A stretch of DNA of 48,583 bases from Akkermansiaceae bacterium (lineage in GTDB: Bacteria > Verrucomicrobiota > Verrucomicrobiia > Verrucomicrobiales > Akkermansiaceae), in NCBI GenBank assembly GCA_015062005.1, contig SUVL01000021.1:1-48583 (forward strand), in the 5' to 3' direction. The notes below the pieces were generated by a model. The model saw nothing but the letters and a program-made list of their open reading frames with translations. It ran no database searches and was not told the DNA's origin. Positions 28,216 to 36,531 of the stretch are shown here, in pieces. The number at the start of each line of letters is the position of its first letter. The stretch's first letter is position 1. A program made the position numbers and the translations under genes.

Positions 28216-29496
28216 ATGAAAATCAAGAGTTTATTGTGTGCCTGTGTGCTCGGTAGTGGAATGATGGTTCCACAGGGGAATGCTCAGCAAGTCGGTTATG
28301 ATTTTACCGTTGATGACGGGGCAGAATCGGAGGGCTTTGTCTTCACGGATGAGGATGTGGCCGCTGCAGATGCCGAGGAAGCCCGCAAGCTGGCCGCCCT
28401 TCTTACGGATGGCCATGCTTACAAAGCCAAATGCCGCCAGGTTTATCAGAACCTCATGGTGATTGTGGGTAATTGTCACCGAGGAGTCGGCAAAAACGTG
28501 GATTTGACGGAGTGCCTGGACAGCCGCCCTCTGGCTGATTGTCACAAGGAGGCCGCCTCCCGGCTGATGGGAACCTATGGAGTCATCCCATCAACAGGAC
28601 AGGTCACCATCGGCTTGTTCACAAGAAAAAACCTGGACAAGGCCAAACCGAACATGACATCCGCCGATTACGCCTCTGTTGATATGTACATGACCCGCAC
28701 AGAGACGATGCTGAAGTGGTTCCTGGGGCCGTATGCTCAGTTCTGTGCCCTCGTGGATGAAGATTGCCATGAAATGGTGCAGATGGCGGCCCGTACGGCG
28801 GAATTGATACGCTCCAGTGAGATGCGTTCAGCCCGCGAAAAATACTGGCGGGTCATTCAGGCTTTCGATAAGGCGGTGGAACTTTCCGAAGAGTTCAAAG
28901 TAAAGCCCGGCGATGAGTACCGCAAGGCTGAGTTCTTCTTTGAGTGCTATGGCAATCTTCTGGAGCAGAAGGAAATCGATGCGCGCTGCCAGGGCTATCT
29001 GAATAGTGCCGATAAGACAGCCGGCGAAATCATACGCTTCAGAAACACCGGAAGCTCATTTCAGGCCTGCGCGGAAGGCACGAAGATGGTTCATCTGAAC
29101 CGCGTGATTGAATACTGGAATGAAGACCGCATCAAGGCGGTGACAGAGATGGGCAAGCGATTGAGCGAGGCTCGTTCCCGGTTTGTGAACAGCAATGAAT
29201 ACAATCTGTACCGGCAGGCGCTCCAGCAGGAGCCCAGGGATTATTATGCAGATGTGCATGCAGATTACCACAAGATAACAGAACCCCTCATGGATTCGAT
29301 GATTGGCACATTGGTCTTCTTTGAGGAAAAACTGGAGGAAGAGGGGCACGTTTCGCTTCGCAAGCGACTGAACGGAGTCGGCATGATTGAAAGGGCAGAT
29401 AAGGCTGCCAAGGTCATAGCCGGACACGCCAGGGAGTCCCGCGATAATGCGGCCCAGATTATTCCGGCTACTCACCCGTTCAGAAAGAATAATTAA
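28216..29496 (+). CDS. Exported alpha-helical hypothetical protein
   Basis: The 426-residue product begins MKIKSLLCACVLGSGMMVPQ with cleavage likely near GNAQQ. An acidic stretch (DDGAESEGFVFTDEDVAAAD) follows, and the rest is mostly helical with a few scattered cysteines. I recognise no family. A decayed relative of its N-terminal region lies immediately downstream at 29529-29817, so this gene has undergone tandem duplication. It is the last intact member of the plus-strand exported-protein array. Confidence 0.68.
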   Translation: MKIKSLLCACVLGSGMMVPQGNAQQVGYDFTVDDGAESEGFVFTDEDVAAADAEEARKLAALLTDGHAYKAKCRQVYQNLMVIVGNCHRGVGKNVDLTECLDSRPLADCHKEAASRLMGTYGVIPSTGQVTIGLFTRKNLDKAKPNMTSADYASVDMYMTRTETMLKWFLGPYAQFCALVDEDCHEMVQMAARTAELIRSSEMRSAREKYWRVIQAFDKAVELSEEFKVKPGDEYRKAEFFFECYGNLLEQKEIDARCQGYLNSADKTAGEIIRFRNTGSSFQACAEGTKMVHLNRVIEYWNEDRIKAVTEMGKRLSEARSRFVNSNEYNLYRQALQQEPRDYYADVHADYHKITEPLMDSMIGTLVFFEEKLEEEGHVSLRKRLNGVGMIERADKAAKVIAGHARESRDNAAQIIPATHPFRKNN

Positions 29497-29528
29497 GGCT
29501 GGTTTTCATCTACAGTGATTTGCGGTCA

Positions 29529-29817
29529 ATGAAAATGAGGAACTTTTCTTTCCGCTTCTGATGGGAAGCCAGTTGGGGCATGCTCAGGCCGAAGCTTTTG
29601 TCATTACTGAGGAAGATGCCGCTGCCGCTGCGCTGGCTGTTGCCAGGCTGTAGGAGATGCTGGCGTCCATCGGCAATGTTTCCCGGAGGATGAAGCTTCC
29701 ACCCATGAGACCTGTGCCATTGTGGTGAATGCTATTGCCGGGTGTTGCGATAAGCGCCGTGGTTATGAGGACCTGGTGGATTACTCCCAGGAAGCATACC
29801 TCCCGTCAGCGCGATAG
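29529..29817 (+). pseudogene. Decayed tandem paralogue of the 28216 gene
   Basis: A start ATG at 29529 opens MKMRNFSFRF, then a frameshift moves to a frame reading GHAQAEAFVITEEDAAAAA and ends at an in-frame TAG. A later frame reads CAIVVNAIAGCCDKRRGYED. These match, in order, NAQQ..EGFVFTDEDVAAADAEEA and NLMVIVGNCHRGVGKNVDLT of the upstream protein. At least two frameshifts and one stop show that the copy is dead. Only about the first 100 codons survive. Confidence 0.65.
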
Positions 29818-29837
29818 ATTCTCACAAAATCAAATCC

Positions 29838-31733
29838 TCATGATGCAGGTGGTGTGGGGCAGACCTTTTTAAACACGCCTCTGCGTTCTGCAGGGGCAGG
29901 CCGGGTGGTGTCTGCTTCGCCGCTTGTTCCGGGGGGAGAGTCCGGCGTTTCCTGTTGGGGCTCCCTGTTCTGGGGCAGAGGCGGGGCAAAGCAACCCTCT
30001 GCGGTATTTGCGTAGAAGACTATCTCGCCGGCATAGTTCTTTATTTCATCTGATGAACGGGTGCAAAGCTCCAGTGAGATGGGGAAATAGTCGTAGGGCA
30101 GGAAGTCCTTGGTGTGATATTCTCCCAGGAATCTATCATCTTTCCATACCCACATTAACACTCCGTTGCGCTCTGGCAGGCTTTCCGGGCTGACCGTAAT
30201 CCATGCCATGCGGTACTCTGCATCAATTTTTTCATAACGGATGACTGCAGTGGCGCCGTTCCGGACGTGGCCCTTCGTATCTGCTCCTCCTGAGACGTAT
30301 ATTATGCCGTTTCTTCCCTTTCTTCTTTGTTGGGGAATGAAGGTGTTGGAGCTCCTGCGGGGAAAGCCGAACGAGGCTCCGCCCGGAACGCCCAATGCCC
30401 TGGCGATGATATACGCCGTCTCATAGCTGACGGAGCGAGGTGATGCCAGGTACCAGCGAGCGGTGACGAGGTTCCCCGGTTTATCCCCGGGCCAGAGTAT
30501 GTGACGTTCGGGAATATCCAGGTATTCCACACCGTTCCTGGTACACCAGGCCTTAAGCTTCTGATTGTAGGAGTGGATGATTTCCTCTACCACTTTGAGC
30601 TCTTCCTTATCTTTCCCTATATAATTCAGTTTTTCATTCCTGCTGCTGCTGCTGCGTTTTATGAAATCCTGGGTCTTGAACAGCAAATCGTGTGAATACA
30701 GGGCAAGCGGTAGTACAAGAATGCGGACGGACGGGTTTTTCTGACGAAGCGCCTGGACGATGATTTCCATGTCACCCTCCTGCTTGTAATTGATTTTCCG
30801 GGAGGCTTTCACCGGCGGGTTACCCTTCCTTGTGGAAATGGCGTTCTTTTTGTTGCCCAGGAGTCTGAGCGTGGCTTTTTCAATATCTTTTTTCTTTCCC
30901 AGCTGGAGGTCTCCTTGCTGCCCGTTGTGCATGGTGTCGTTGATGAGATCCTGCAAGCCGACTCTCAGAATTGCGATGTCGGGGAGCACGCCTTCGGGGA
31001 GAGAAAAACCAGGGCCTTTTTTTCTCGTCAGCCCCAGCCACTGATGGATGTTGCCCTCGTCCAAATCCAGCTCACCGCTCAGGTTCAGGTCTTTTTTTGC
31101 TTCTCGTAAGTACCACCCGCGCGAATTGCGGGCTCCGCCGTTGTGAAAGGGTTCGAGTTCATGATAGCGGTTGCGGATACTGGTTCGCCCAGTGATTTCT
31201 GAAGCACGCCTGCCATATGAGGTAAGAGCCTTTCCTTCGAATGGGATACCTCGGTATGGAGCCGCATTCTGTCGCACGTGCGCTAAGTGCCCACCGTGTT
31301 GGACTTGGAGGGAAACGTATCCGCCGGTGGGAAGATAAAACTGGTCTGCTCCGATATAGTTGTATTGAATACCGTGGTCCACCAGAATCCGGTGAAGGTG
31401 CCACATCCAGGCCACATTGCAATAACGCCAATGCTCCGAACTCCCCATATTGGAACTATCGAAGATGTTCTCCTTGGTGCGCCCTCGTTCATCTTTCGAT
31501 AATGCTGTATTTCCTTTTCCCACTCCATCCACCAATGCTTCATGCCCATCGCCGATGAAGAGAATGTTGCCGATGTCGCGTACGACGGGCGGTGCTCCCT
31601 TCAGTTCGTGATATCCGGGATATTCCTGTGCGTTAAAATATTTCGCATGTGCTTCCAGGTCAACCTTGCCATAGCATATAGCAGACACGGAAAGCAGGAT
31701 GAGGGAAAGAGCGGGTTTCAGGCGTGATGACAT
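29838..31733 (-). CDS. Exported SGNH/GDSL-like protein with altered catalytic motifs
   Basis: The start at 31733 gives 631 residues beginning MSSRLKPALSLILLSVSAIC, a signal peptide; the longer open frame overlaps the ATPase gene and is rejected. The fold looks like an SGNH hydrolase: the first strand-loop is NILFIGDGHEALVDG (56-70) where active enzymes have GDS, and the third block is DIAILRVGLQDLIND (252-266) where GxND is expected. Both the nucleophile serine and the asparagine are replaced, so esterase activity is doubtful. A proline-rich tail ends the protein. The gene is less GC-rich than its neighbours, which hints at transfer. It lies 82 bp after the calcium ATPase on the same strand. 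Confidence 0.7.
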   Translation of the reverse strand: MSSRLKPALSLILLSVSAICYGKVDLEAHAKYFNAQEYPGYHELKGAPPVVRDIGNILFIGDGHEALVDGVGKGNTALSKDERGRTKENIFDSSNMGSSEHWRYCNVAWMWHLHRILVDHGIQYNYIGADQFYLPTGGYVSLQVQHGGHLAHVRQNAAPYRGIPFEGKALTSYGRRASEITGRTSIRNRYHELEPFHNGGARNSRGWYLREAKKDLNLSGELDLDEGNIHQWLGLTRKKGPGFSLPEGVLPDIAILRVGLQDLINDTMHNGQQGDLQLGKKKDIEKATLRLLGNKKNAISTRKGNPPVKASRKINYKQEGDMEIIVQALRQKNPSVRILVLPLALYSHDLLFKTQDFIKRSSSSRNEKLNYIGKDKEELKVVEEIIHSYNQKLKAWCTRNGVEYLDIPERHILWPGDKPGNLVTARWYLASPRSVSYETAYIIARALGVPGGASFGFPRRSSNTFIPQQRRKGRNGIIYVSGGADTKGHVRNGATAVIRYEKIDAEYRMAWITVSPESLPERNGVLMWVWKDDRFLGEYHTKDFLPYDYFPISLELCTRSSDEIKNYAGEIVFYANTAEGCFAPPLPQNREPQQETPDSPPGTSGEADTTRPAPAERRGVFKKVCPTPPAS

Positions 31734-31815
31734 GCTTGTAGCGGGTGTTTGGCGATTGGCTCCCCCCGGCTCCATGCGGGGCCGGGGGGGGAGGAAGTCC
31801 GGATGCCGGGGCCCT

Positions 31816-34713
31816 TTACCTGGCGCGGATGCGGCCGATGAGGCGCACCACTTCACCGATGATGAGGACGGGGCAGGTGACGGCGGCGATGGTGAGCCAC
31901 TCGCAGACGGTGAGGGGCACGGTGCGGAAGATATCACCACCGAACTGGGTGGCCAGCACCTGGCCGAAGAGGATGATGGCCAGGATGAAGAGGAAGCTGC
32001 GGTTGGCAAAGATGCCGTTCACAAAGCTGTTGTTGGTGCCGTAGACTCGGGCGTTGAACAGGTTCCAGAACTGCAGCATCACAAAGCCGGTGAAGAGCAT
32101 GGTGACGGAGTGGCGGAAGGCTTCCGGCTCCGCGTCCTGGGAGGGCATGCCCTTCACATAGCTCACCAGGGCGATGATGAAGCCTATGCCGAGGCAGAGA
32201 ATCCAGCGCCACATGGTGGGGGTGATGATGAAGGCGAACTTGTTGCGAGGCTTCTGCTCCATCACGTCATCGCTGGGCGGCTCTGAGGCTAGGGCCAGGG
32301 CGGCGAAGGTGTCCATGATGAGGTTTACCCAGAGCATCTGCGTGACGGTGAGCGGCAGCTCGCAGCCGATGAAGGGCCCGAGGGCGGCGATACCGCAGGC
32401 CGCCACATTCACCGTAAGCTGGAACACGATGAACTTCTGGATGTTGCGGTAGAGCGAACGGCCCCACTTGATGGCGCGGATGATGGAGGCGAAGGAGTCA
32501 TCCAGCAGGATGATATCCGAGGCTTCCTTGGCCACGGAGGTGCCGGTGATGCCCATGGAGAGGCCTACATCGGCGTGGTTGAGGGCGGGTGCATCGTTGG
32601 TGCCGTCGCCGGTCACGGCGACCACGTGGCCCTTTTCCTGCAGGGCGTTGACCAGGCGGAGCTTATCCATGGGCTTGGCGCGGGAAAGCACGCGGAGGTC
32701 ATTGACGCCATCCAGCAGCTGCTGGTCGGTGAGCTGGCCGAACTGGTCGCCGGTGAGCACGGCACCCTGGGGCAGCTCTCCTTCCGGCAGCAGGCCGATT
32801 TCGCGGCCGATCTGGCAGGCGGTTTCGAAGTTGTCGCCAGTCACAATCTTGATGCCCACGCCGGCCTTGTGGCAGGAGGCCACGGCGGCGGGAACATCCG
32901 GGCGCACCGGGTCCTGGATGACGAAGCAGCCGAGCCAGGTGAGGCCGGTGCAGGCATCCTTCACGCCCTCGGGGGTATCGGCACGGCCTTCCTTATAGGC
33001 CAGGCCGAGCACGCGCATGGCCTTGCGCTGGGCTGTGCGGATGATGGTGAGCACCTCCTCGCGGGCGGCATCGGTGAGCTCGCCTGCGTAGGCGCTGGAG
33101 CACCGGGAGAGCACTACCTCGGGCGCTCCCTTCATGAAGATGACTTCCTTGCCCAGCACGGCGGACTGGCCGCAGGTGGCCATGAACTTGTTCTGCGTGT
33201 GGAAGGGCAGCTGCGCAATGACGCCGAACTTGCTGCGTGCCTCGGCATAGGAAACGCCCTTGTCATTCAGGAACATGAGCATGGCGCCTTCGGTCACGTT
33301 GCCGAGCACCTTGCCGGCTTCGTCCAGGTCGGCGGTGGAGTTGGCCGCCACGGCCTCGGTAAGCAGCGGGAAGATGGGGGCGGCGGTGCCCTGTTCATTC
33401 ACGCCGGGGAAATTGGCCTCGCGCACGCTCATGAGGTTCATGGTGAGGGTGCCGGTCTTATCGGAGCAGACCACCGTGGCGGCGCCGATGGTTTCGCAGG
33501 CGTCCATCTCGCGCACCAGGTTGTTCTGCCTGGCCATCTTGCGCATGCTGTAGGCCAGGCTCAGGGTCACGCTCATGGGCAGACCCTCCGGCACGGATAC
33601 CACGATGAGCGTGATGGCAATCATGAAGTAGGTGAGAATCTTATCCGCAGCGGCCTGGGGCATCCAGGTGGCGGGTTCGGCGGGCAGGATACCGCTGCCG
33701 ATGAGCGCGCCCACGGCCACGCCGAAGATAAGGGCACCGGTGATGAGGCACTTGATCCACACGCCGAAGCCGCTCTGCTTCACCCAGGCGGGGGAGGGGA
33801 TGCGCACCTTGGCGTAGCCCAGCAGGTCGCGGATGACCGGGTACCAGATTTTCAGCGTGGCGGCGGCAATGCCGGCGATGAGAGCGGCAAAGAAGTACCA
33901 CTGGCTGGTGGAGAGTACAAACTTGCCCAGCAGCGCATCATGCGCCACCAGGGAGATGAAGAGGATGAGGGCAATGGAGGTGCCCACCACGTTGATGGCC
34001 TGGGAGAGGCTCTCCAGCTGCAGGTTCAGCGGGGATTTGGCGCCGGTCTCCTTGGTGGCGGCTTCGGCCACCTTGCCGATTTCGGTGGAATCGCCCACCT
34101 TGGTCACGCAGATGATGCCGTGGCCATCGGTCACGAGGGTGCTGCGGAGCACCACGTTGCGCGGGTAGGCACCGGGCAGGGTTTCCTCTTCCTCGGTGGG
34201 GACTTTGAGCACGGGCTCGGATTCACCGGTGAGGGAGGACTGGTTCACGCGCAGGGAGGATGCCTCCAGCACCACGCCGTCCGCCGGCACTTCCACGCCG
34301 GTTTCGAGGGTCACGATATCGCCTACTACCAGCTCATTCTTGGGTACCATGGTGTGCTTGCCGTCGCGCAGCACGCGCACGGGGGTCACATCGTTTACCT
34401 TGTTGAGGATATCGAACTCCTTGTTGGCGCGGTACTCGTTCACAAAGCCCACAGTGGTGGCCAGGAGCACGGCGCACATGATACCGATACTCTCAATGGG
34501 GCTGTGCTCACCGGGGGAGAGCAGCACGGGAATGAAGGAAATGATGGCGGCGGCAATGAGAATGACGATGAGCGGGTCGGCAAACTTGCGGGCCAGTTCC
34601 ACCCACCACGGGTCGCGGCTGGGCGGGGTCATTTCATTGCTTCCGTATTTCTTGCGGCTTTCCTCTACCTGGGCAGCGGTCAGACCGGAGTGGATATCGG
34701 TGGTCGTTTTCAT
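31816..34713 (-). CDS. Calcium-transporting P-type ATPase, PMCA-type
   Basis: The start at 34713 gives 965 residues. Motifs in order are actuator LTGES (161-165), transmembrane PEGLP (375-379) preceded by VVSV, phosphorylation site Asp418 in CSDKTGTLT, and hinge VTGDGTNDAPALNHADVGLS. This P2 class exports Ca2+ from the cytoplasm. Between transmembrane segments 3 and 4 there is an extra stretch of roughly 80 residues (about 270-350) that carries additional hydrophobic segments, longer than I expect for the family. The downstream SGNH-like gene may be co-transcribed. Metal specificity other than Ca2+ cannot be excluded by eye. Confidence 0.92.
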   Translation of the reverse strand: MKTTTDIHSGLTAAQVEESRKKYGSNEMTPPSRDPWWVELARKFADPLIVILIAAAIISFIPVLLSPGEHSPIESIGIMCAVLLATTVGFVNEYRANKEFDILNKVNDVTPVRVLRDGKHTMVPKNELVVGDIVTLETGVEVPADGVVLEASSLRVNQSSLTGESEPVLKVPTEEEETLPGAYPRNVVLRSTLVTDGHGIICVTKVGDSTEIGKVAEAATKETGAKSPLNLQLESLSQAINVVGTSIALILFISLVAHDALLGKFVLSTSQWYFFAALIAGIAAATLKIWYPVIRDLLGYAKVRIPSPAWVKQSGFGVWIKCLITGALIFGVAVGALIGSGILPAEPATWMPQAAADKILTYFMIAITLIVVSVPEGLPMSVTLSLAYSMRKMARQNNLVREMDACETIGAATVVCSDKTGTLTMNLMSVREANFPGVNEQGTAAPIFPLLTEAVAANSTADLDEAGKVLGNVTEGAMLMFLNDKGVSYAEARSKFGVIAQLPFHTQNKFMATCGQSAVLGKEVIFMKGAPEVVLSRCSSAYAGELTDAAREEVLTIIRTAQRKAMRVLGLAYKEGRADTPEGVKDACTGLTWLGCFVIQDPVRPDVPAAVASCHKAGVGIKIVTGDNFETACQIGREIGLLPEGELPQGAVLTGDQFGQLTDQQLLDGVNDLRVLSRAKPMDKLRLVNALQEKGHVVAVTGDGTNDAPALNHADVGLSMGITGTSVAKEASDIILLDDSFASIIRAIKWGRSLYRNIQKFIVFQLTVNVAACGIAALGPFIGCELPLTVTQMLWVNLIMDTFAALALASEPPSDDVMEQKPRNKFAFIITPTMWRWILCLGIGFIIALVSYVKGMPSQDAEPEAFRHSVTMLFTGFVMLQFWNLFNARVYGTNNSFVNGIFANRSFLFILAIILFGQVLATQFGGDIFRTVPLTVCEWLTIAAVTCPVLIIGEVVRLIGRIRAR

Positions 34714-34772
34714 AAGATCGGGAGCCGGAATTATACCGCTCTGCCGCCGCAAAAGCAAGACTTAAGAATTAT

Positions 34773-34936
34773 ATGGGAATTTGGCGCCACGCCTAAATTA
34801 CGAATTACGAGTTACGAATTACGAATTGTCAGCTCCGCGAGCCTTACGGCTCGCCATTGTACATCAAATAATTCCATACTGGCGGGCGAATGCCCGCGGA
34901 ACTTTTTACTTCGTAATTCGTAATTCAAATTCCCAT
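34773..34936. repeat. MITE-like intergenic element with terminal inverted repeats
   Basis: ATGGGAATTTG at 34773-34783 is the exact inverse of CAAATTCCCAT at 34926-34936. Inside are further inverted ACGAATTACGA tracts and two perfect hairpins (GCGAGCC/GGCTCGC at 34837-34854 and GCGGGC/GCCCGC at 34882-34897). The element has no coding frame and lies upstream of the calcium ATPase gene, whose promoter must lie in or beside it. Its ends match the motif next to the REP-like copies. Confidence 0.6.
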
Positions 34937-34969
34937 TTAGTGAGTTTTTAGAAGTCCCCAATTGTAAAT

Positions 34970-35011
34970 ACACGTGTCCCAAATCTTTGGGACACGTGTG
35001 CCAAAGATTTG
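34970..35011. repeat. Overlapping inverted repeats able to form alternative hairpins
   Basis: ACACGTGTCCCAAA (34970-34983) pairs perfectly with TTTGGGACACGTGT (34986-34999), but part of the second arm can instead pair as CAAATCTTTGG (34980-34990) with CCAAAGATTTG (35001-35011). The sequence ACACGTGTCCCAAAGATTT recurs at 44767-44785. The two structures exclude each other, as in attenuators, but no leader gene is present. It may simply be a composite of mobile palindromes. Confidence 0.5.
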
Positions 35012-35047
35012 CCCCGCCGGGCACACGACTTCCCGGCGGGGCTTTTT
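35011..35047 (+). terminator. Strong stem-loop with T-tract, plus orientation
   Basis: GCCCCGCCGGG (35011-35021) pairs with CCCGGCGGGGC (35032-35042) and is followed by five T on the plus strand. The neighbouring genes are both on the minus strand, so this would stop transcription entering the porin gene from its 3' side. On the minus strand it could still act as the 3' stem of the porin mRNA, although no T-tract follows there. Confidence 0.65.
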
Positions 35048-35085
35048 ACTGCAATACACGTTACAGCACAACAATTATCGGCACA

Positions 35086-36282
35086 TCAGAACGAGAAGAC
35101 GCCCTGCACGCCCATGATGACCACGTCGCTGTTGTCCGGGTCGTAGGCGGGGTTGGCGATGTACTGGATGTGCGGCACCAGCTTGAAGTAATCGTTCAGC
35201 TGGAGGCTGTACATGGCTTCGGCCACGTACTCGCGGTCATTATCGACGGGGGAGGCACCCTTGAACACACCGAAGGCAAGGCCCAGGAAGTCATCCTCGC
35301 GGGAGGGAATGAGTTTCACGTTGGCTCCGCAGGTGAAGTCGAAACCGTTGCCGGCCTCCTGTCTGGCGGCCCAGCCGGCGCGGCTGTACACGCTGAGGGA
35401 GTCGCATACTTCGTGCTCAATGCTGCCGGCCAGCCCCACGTTGTTGCTGCTGGTGCCGTCCATGTTATCAATATAGCGATAGAAGGGATTGAGCCGGATG
35501 GTGGTTGCACCGTCTGCCAGCATGCGGCCATATTCACCCACCAGCAGGAAACTGTCGTTCCCATGGAACTTGAATGGGTTATCCCCATAGCCGGTGGCCT
35601 CGCTGGAGGCGGCGAACATCGCGTAGCTGGCGGAGTCAATCTCGTGCTGCAGCACGACGCCGAGGTTGGCATCCGGCAGGCCGAGCACGGAGGAGTTGAT
35701 GAAGCCATCGTTGGTGAAGCTGGAGAAGGAGTCATTGGCAATGCCCACGGCATCGAAGTAGTTGGTGAGGTTCACCATGCCGGCGATGATGCAGGAGCGC
35801 TTGTTGTTGAAATACTGCATGAGCGCAACTTCCGGGAGCACGCCCTCGTGCCCGCCGTAGATATCGGCGTGCGGATAGGTGGCGCTGCCGGTTCCCTCGC
35901 TGAACATGCGGCTGGTCTTGTCAGAATGGGAATCCAGCCCCCAGGAACCGGAAAACTCGACGCGTAACCAGGTGCCGCCATTCATGTTGTTCTCGATGAG
36001 GCGCTGGTTGAGCTGGGCATGAATGAGGAAGAGGTTGGCATTGTCATGCACATCGGGGGATGTGTTGTTGCTGTGCCAGTACCCGTATGCCATGTCCACG
36101 GCCCACTGGGTGCCGTATTGCTCATTGGCTTTCACTTTGTAAGCGGGGTCGCCTTCCTCAGGGGTGAACATGTTGATACCCTGGAGAATCTCTCCTGCCG
36201 TCGGCTCTGAGGCTTCCGCTGCGATCACGGGCAGGGCGGCGAGCCCGGCCAGTGCCATTGCGATGATGTTCGTTTTTTTCAT
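35086..36282 (-). CDS. Outer-membrane porin, OprB-like
   Basis: The 398-residue protein has a signal peptide (MKKTNIIAMALAGLAALPVI) and a body of alternating beta strands with glycine, aromatic and charged turns. It includes WLRVEFSGSWGLDSHSD and EYVAEAMYSLQLNDYFKLVP, and ends in aromatic VQGVFSF, the outer-membrane insertion signal. The C-terminal half resembles the OprB carbohydrate-selective porins. It follows the small FeoB-associated gene by 75 bp on the same strand, so it may belong to the feo transcription unit and be iron-controlled. Its substrate is not determined by sequence. Confidence 0.82.
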   Translation of the reverse strand: MKKTNIIAMALAGLAALPVIAAEASEPTAGEILQGINMFTPEEGDPAYKVKANEQYGTQWAVDMAYGYWHSNNTSPDVHDNANLFLIHAQLNQRLIENNMNGGTWLRVEFSGSWGLDSHSDKTSRMFSEGTGSATYPHADIYGGHEGVLPEVALMQYFNNKRSCIIAGMVNLTNYFDAVGIANDSFSSFTNDGFINSSVLGLPDANLGVVLQHEIDSASYAMFAASSEATGYGDNPFKFHGNDSFLLVGEYGRMLADGATTIRLNPFYRYIDNMDGTSSNNVGLAGSIEHEVCDSLSVYSRAGWAARQEAGNGFDFTCGANVKLIPSREDDFLGLAFGVFKGASPVDNDREYVAEAMYSLQLNDYFKLVPHIQYIANPAYDPDNSDVVIMGVQGVFSF

Positions 36283-36357
36283 TTGTATTAGTTGATAGAG
36301 ACCGGAGTCTCTGAGTGTGTGTTGTGGAATATAGGGCTGTCTGGGAAAGGGGTGGGG

Positions 36358-36507
36358 TTACTTCTTGTTTTTCCTGTCGCAGCCGCAGTTGCCGCTGCAG
36401 CCACTGCAGCCGCCAGGGCAGCTTCCATCCTTGCTTTTACGCAAGCAGGACCTTATGGCAAGTGCTGCTGCGCCCAGGAGTATGAGGATGATGATGAGGT
36501 CTGCCAT
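36358..36507 (-). CDS. FeoB-associated Cys-rich membrane protein
   Basis: This 49-residue protein starts MADLIIILILLGAAALAIRS, a single membrane segment, and continues with a cysteine-rich tail: SCPGGCSGCSGNCGCDRK. Small proteins of this form encoded directly after feoB are a recognised family and are thought to assist ferrous iron transport, perhaps in place of FeoC. It starts 24 bases after the feoB stop. Six cysteines in total are present, five of them in the last 20 residues. Confidence 0.85.
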   Translation of the reverse strand: MADLIIILILLGAAALAIRSCLRKSKDGSCPGGCSGCSGNCGCDRKNKK

Positions 36508-36531
36508 GGTGGTGCGGTGTGTGAAGTGGGG

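Noticed and set aside
31762..31794. Terminator between the calcium ATPase and the SGNH-like gene
   Set aside because: A C6/G6-rich stem is present but no T-tract follows on the minus strand, so termination is not supported.
31734..32009. Longer start for the SGNH-like gene at 32009
   Set aside because: The extra 92 residues are low-complexity Ser/Pro read from the end of the calcium ATPase gene in another frame; the signal peptide begins at 31733.
32575..34923. Very long plus-strand open frame opposite the calcium ATPase
   Set aside because: His/Gly-rich composition is typical of antisense frames over GC-rich genes; the minus strand encodes a clear P-type ATPase.
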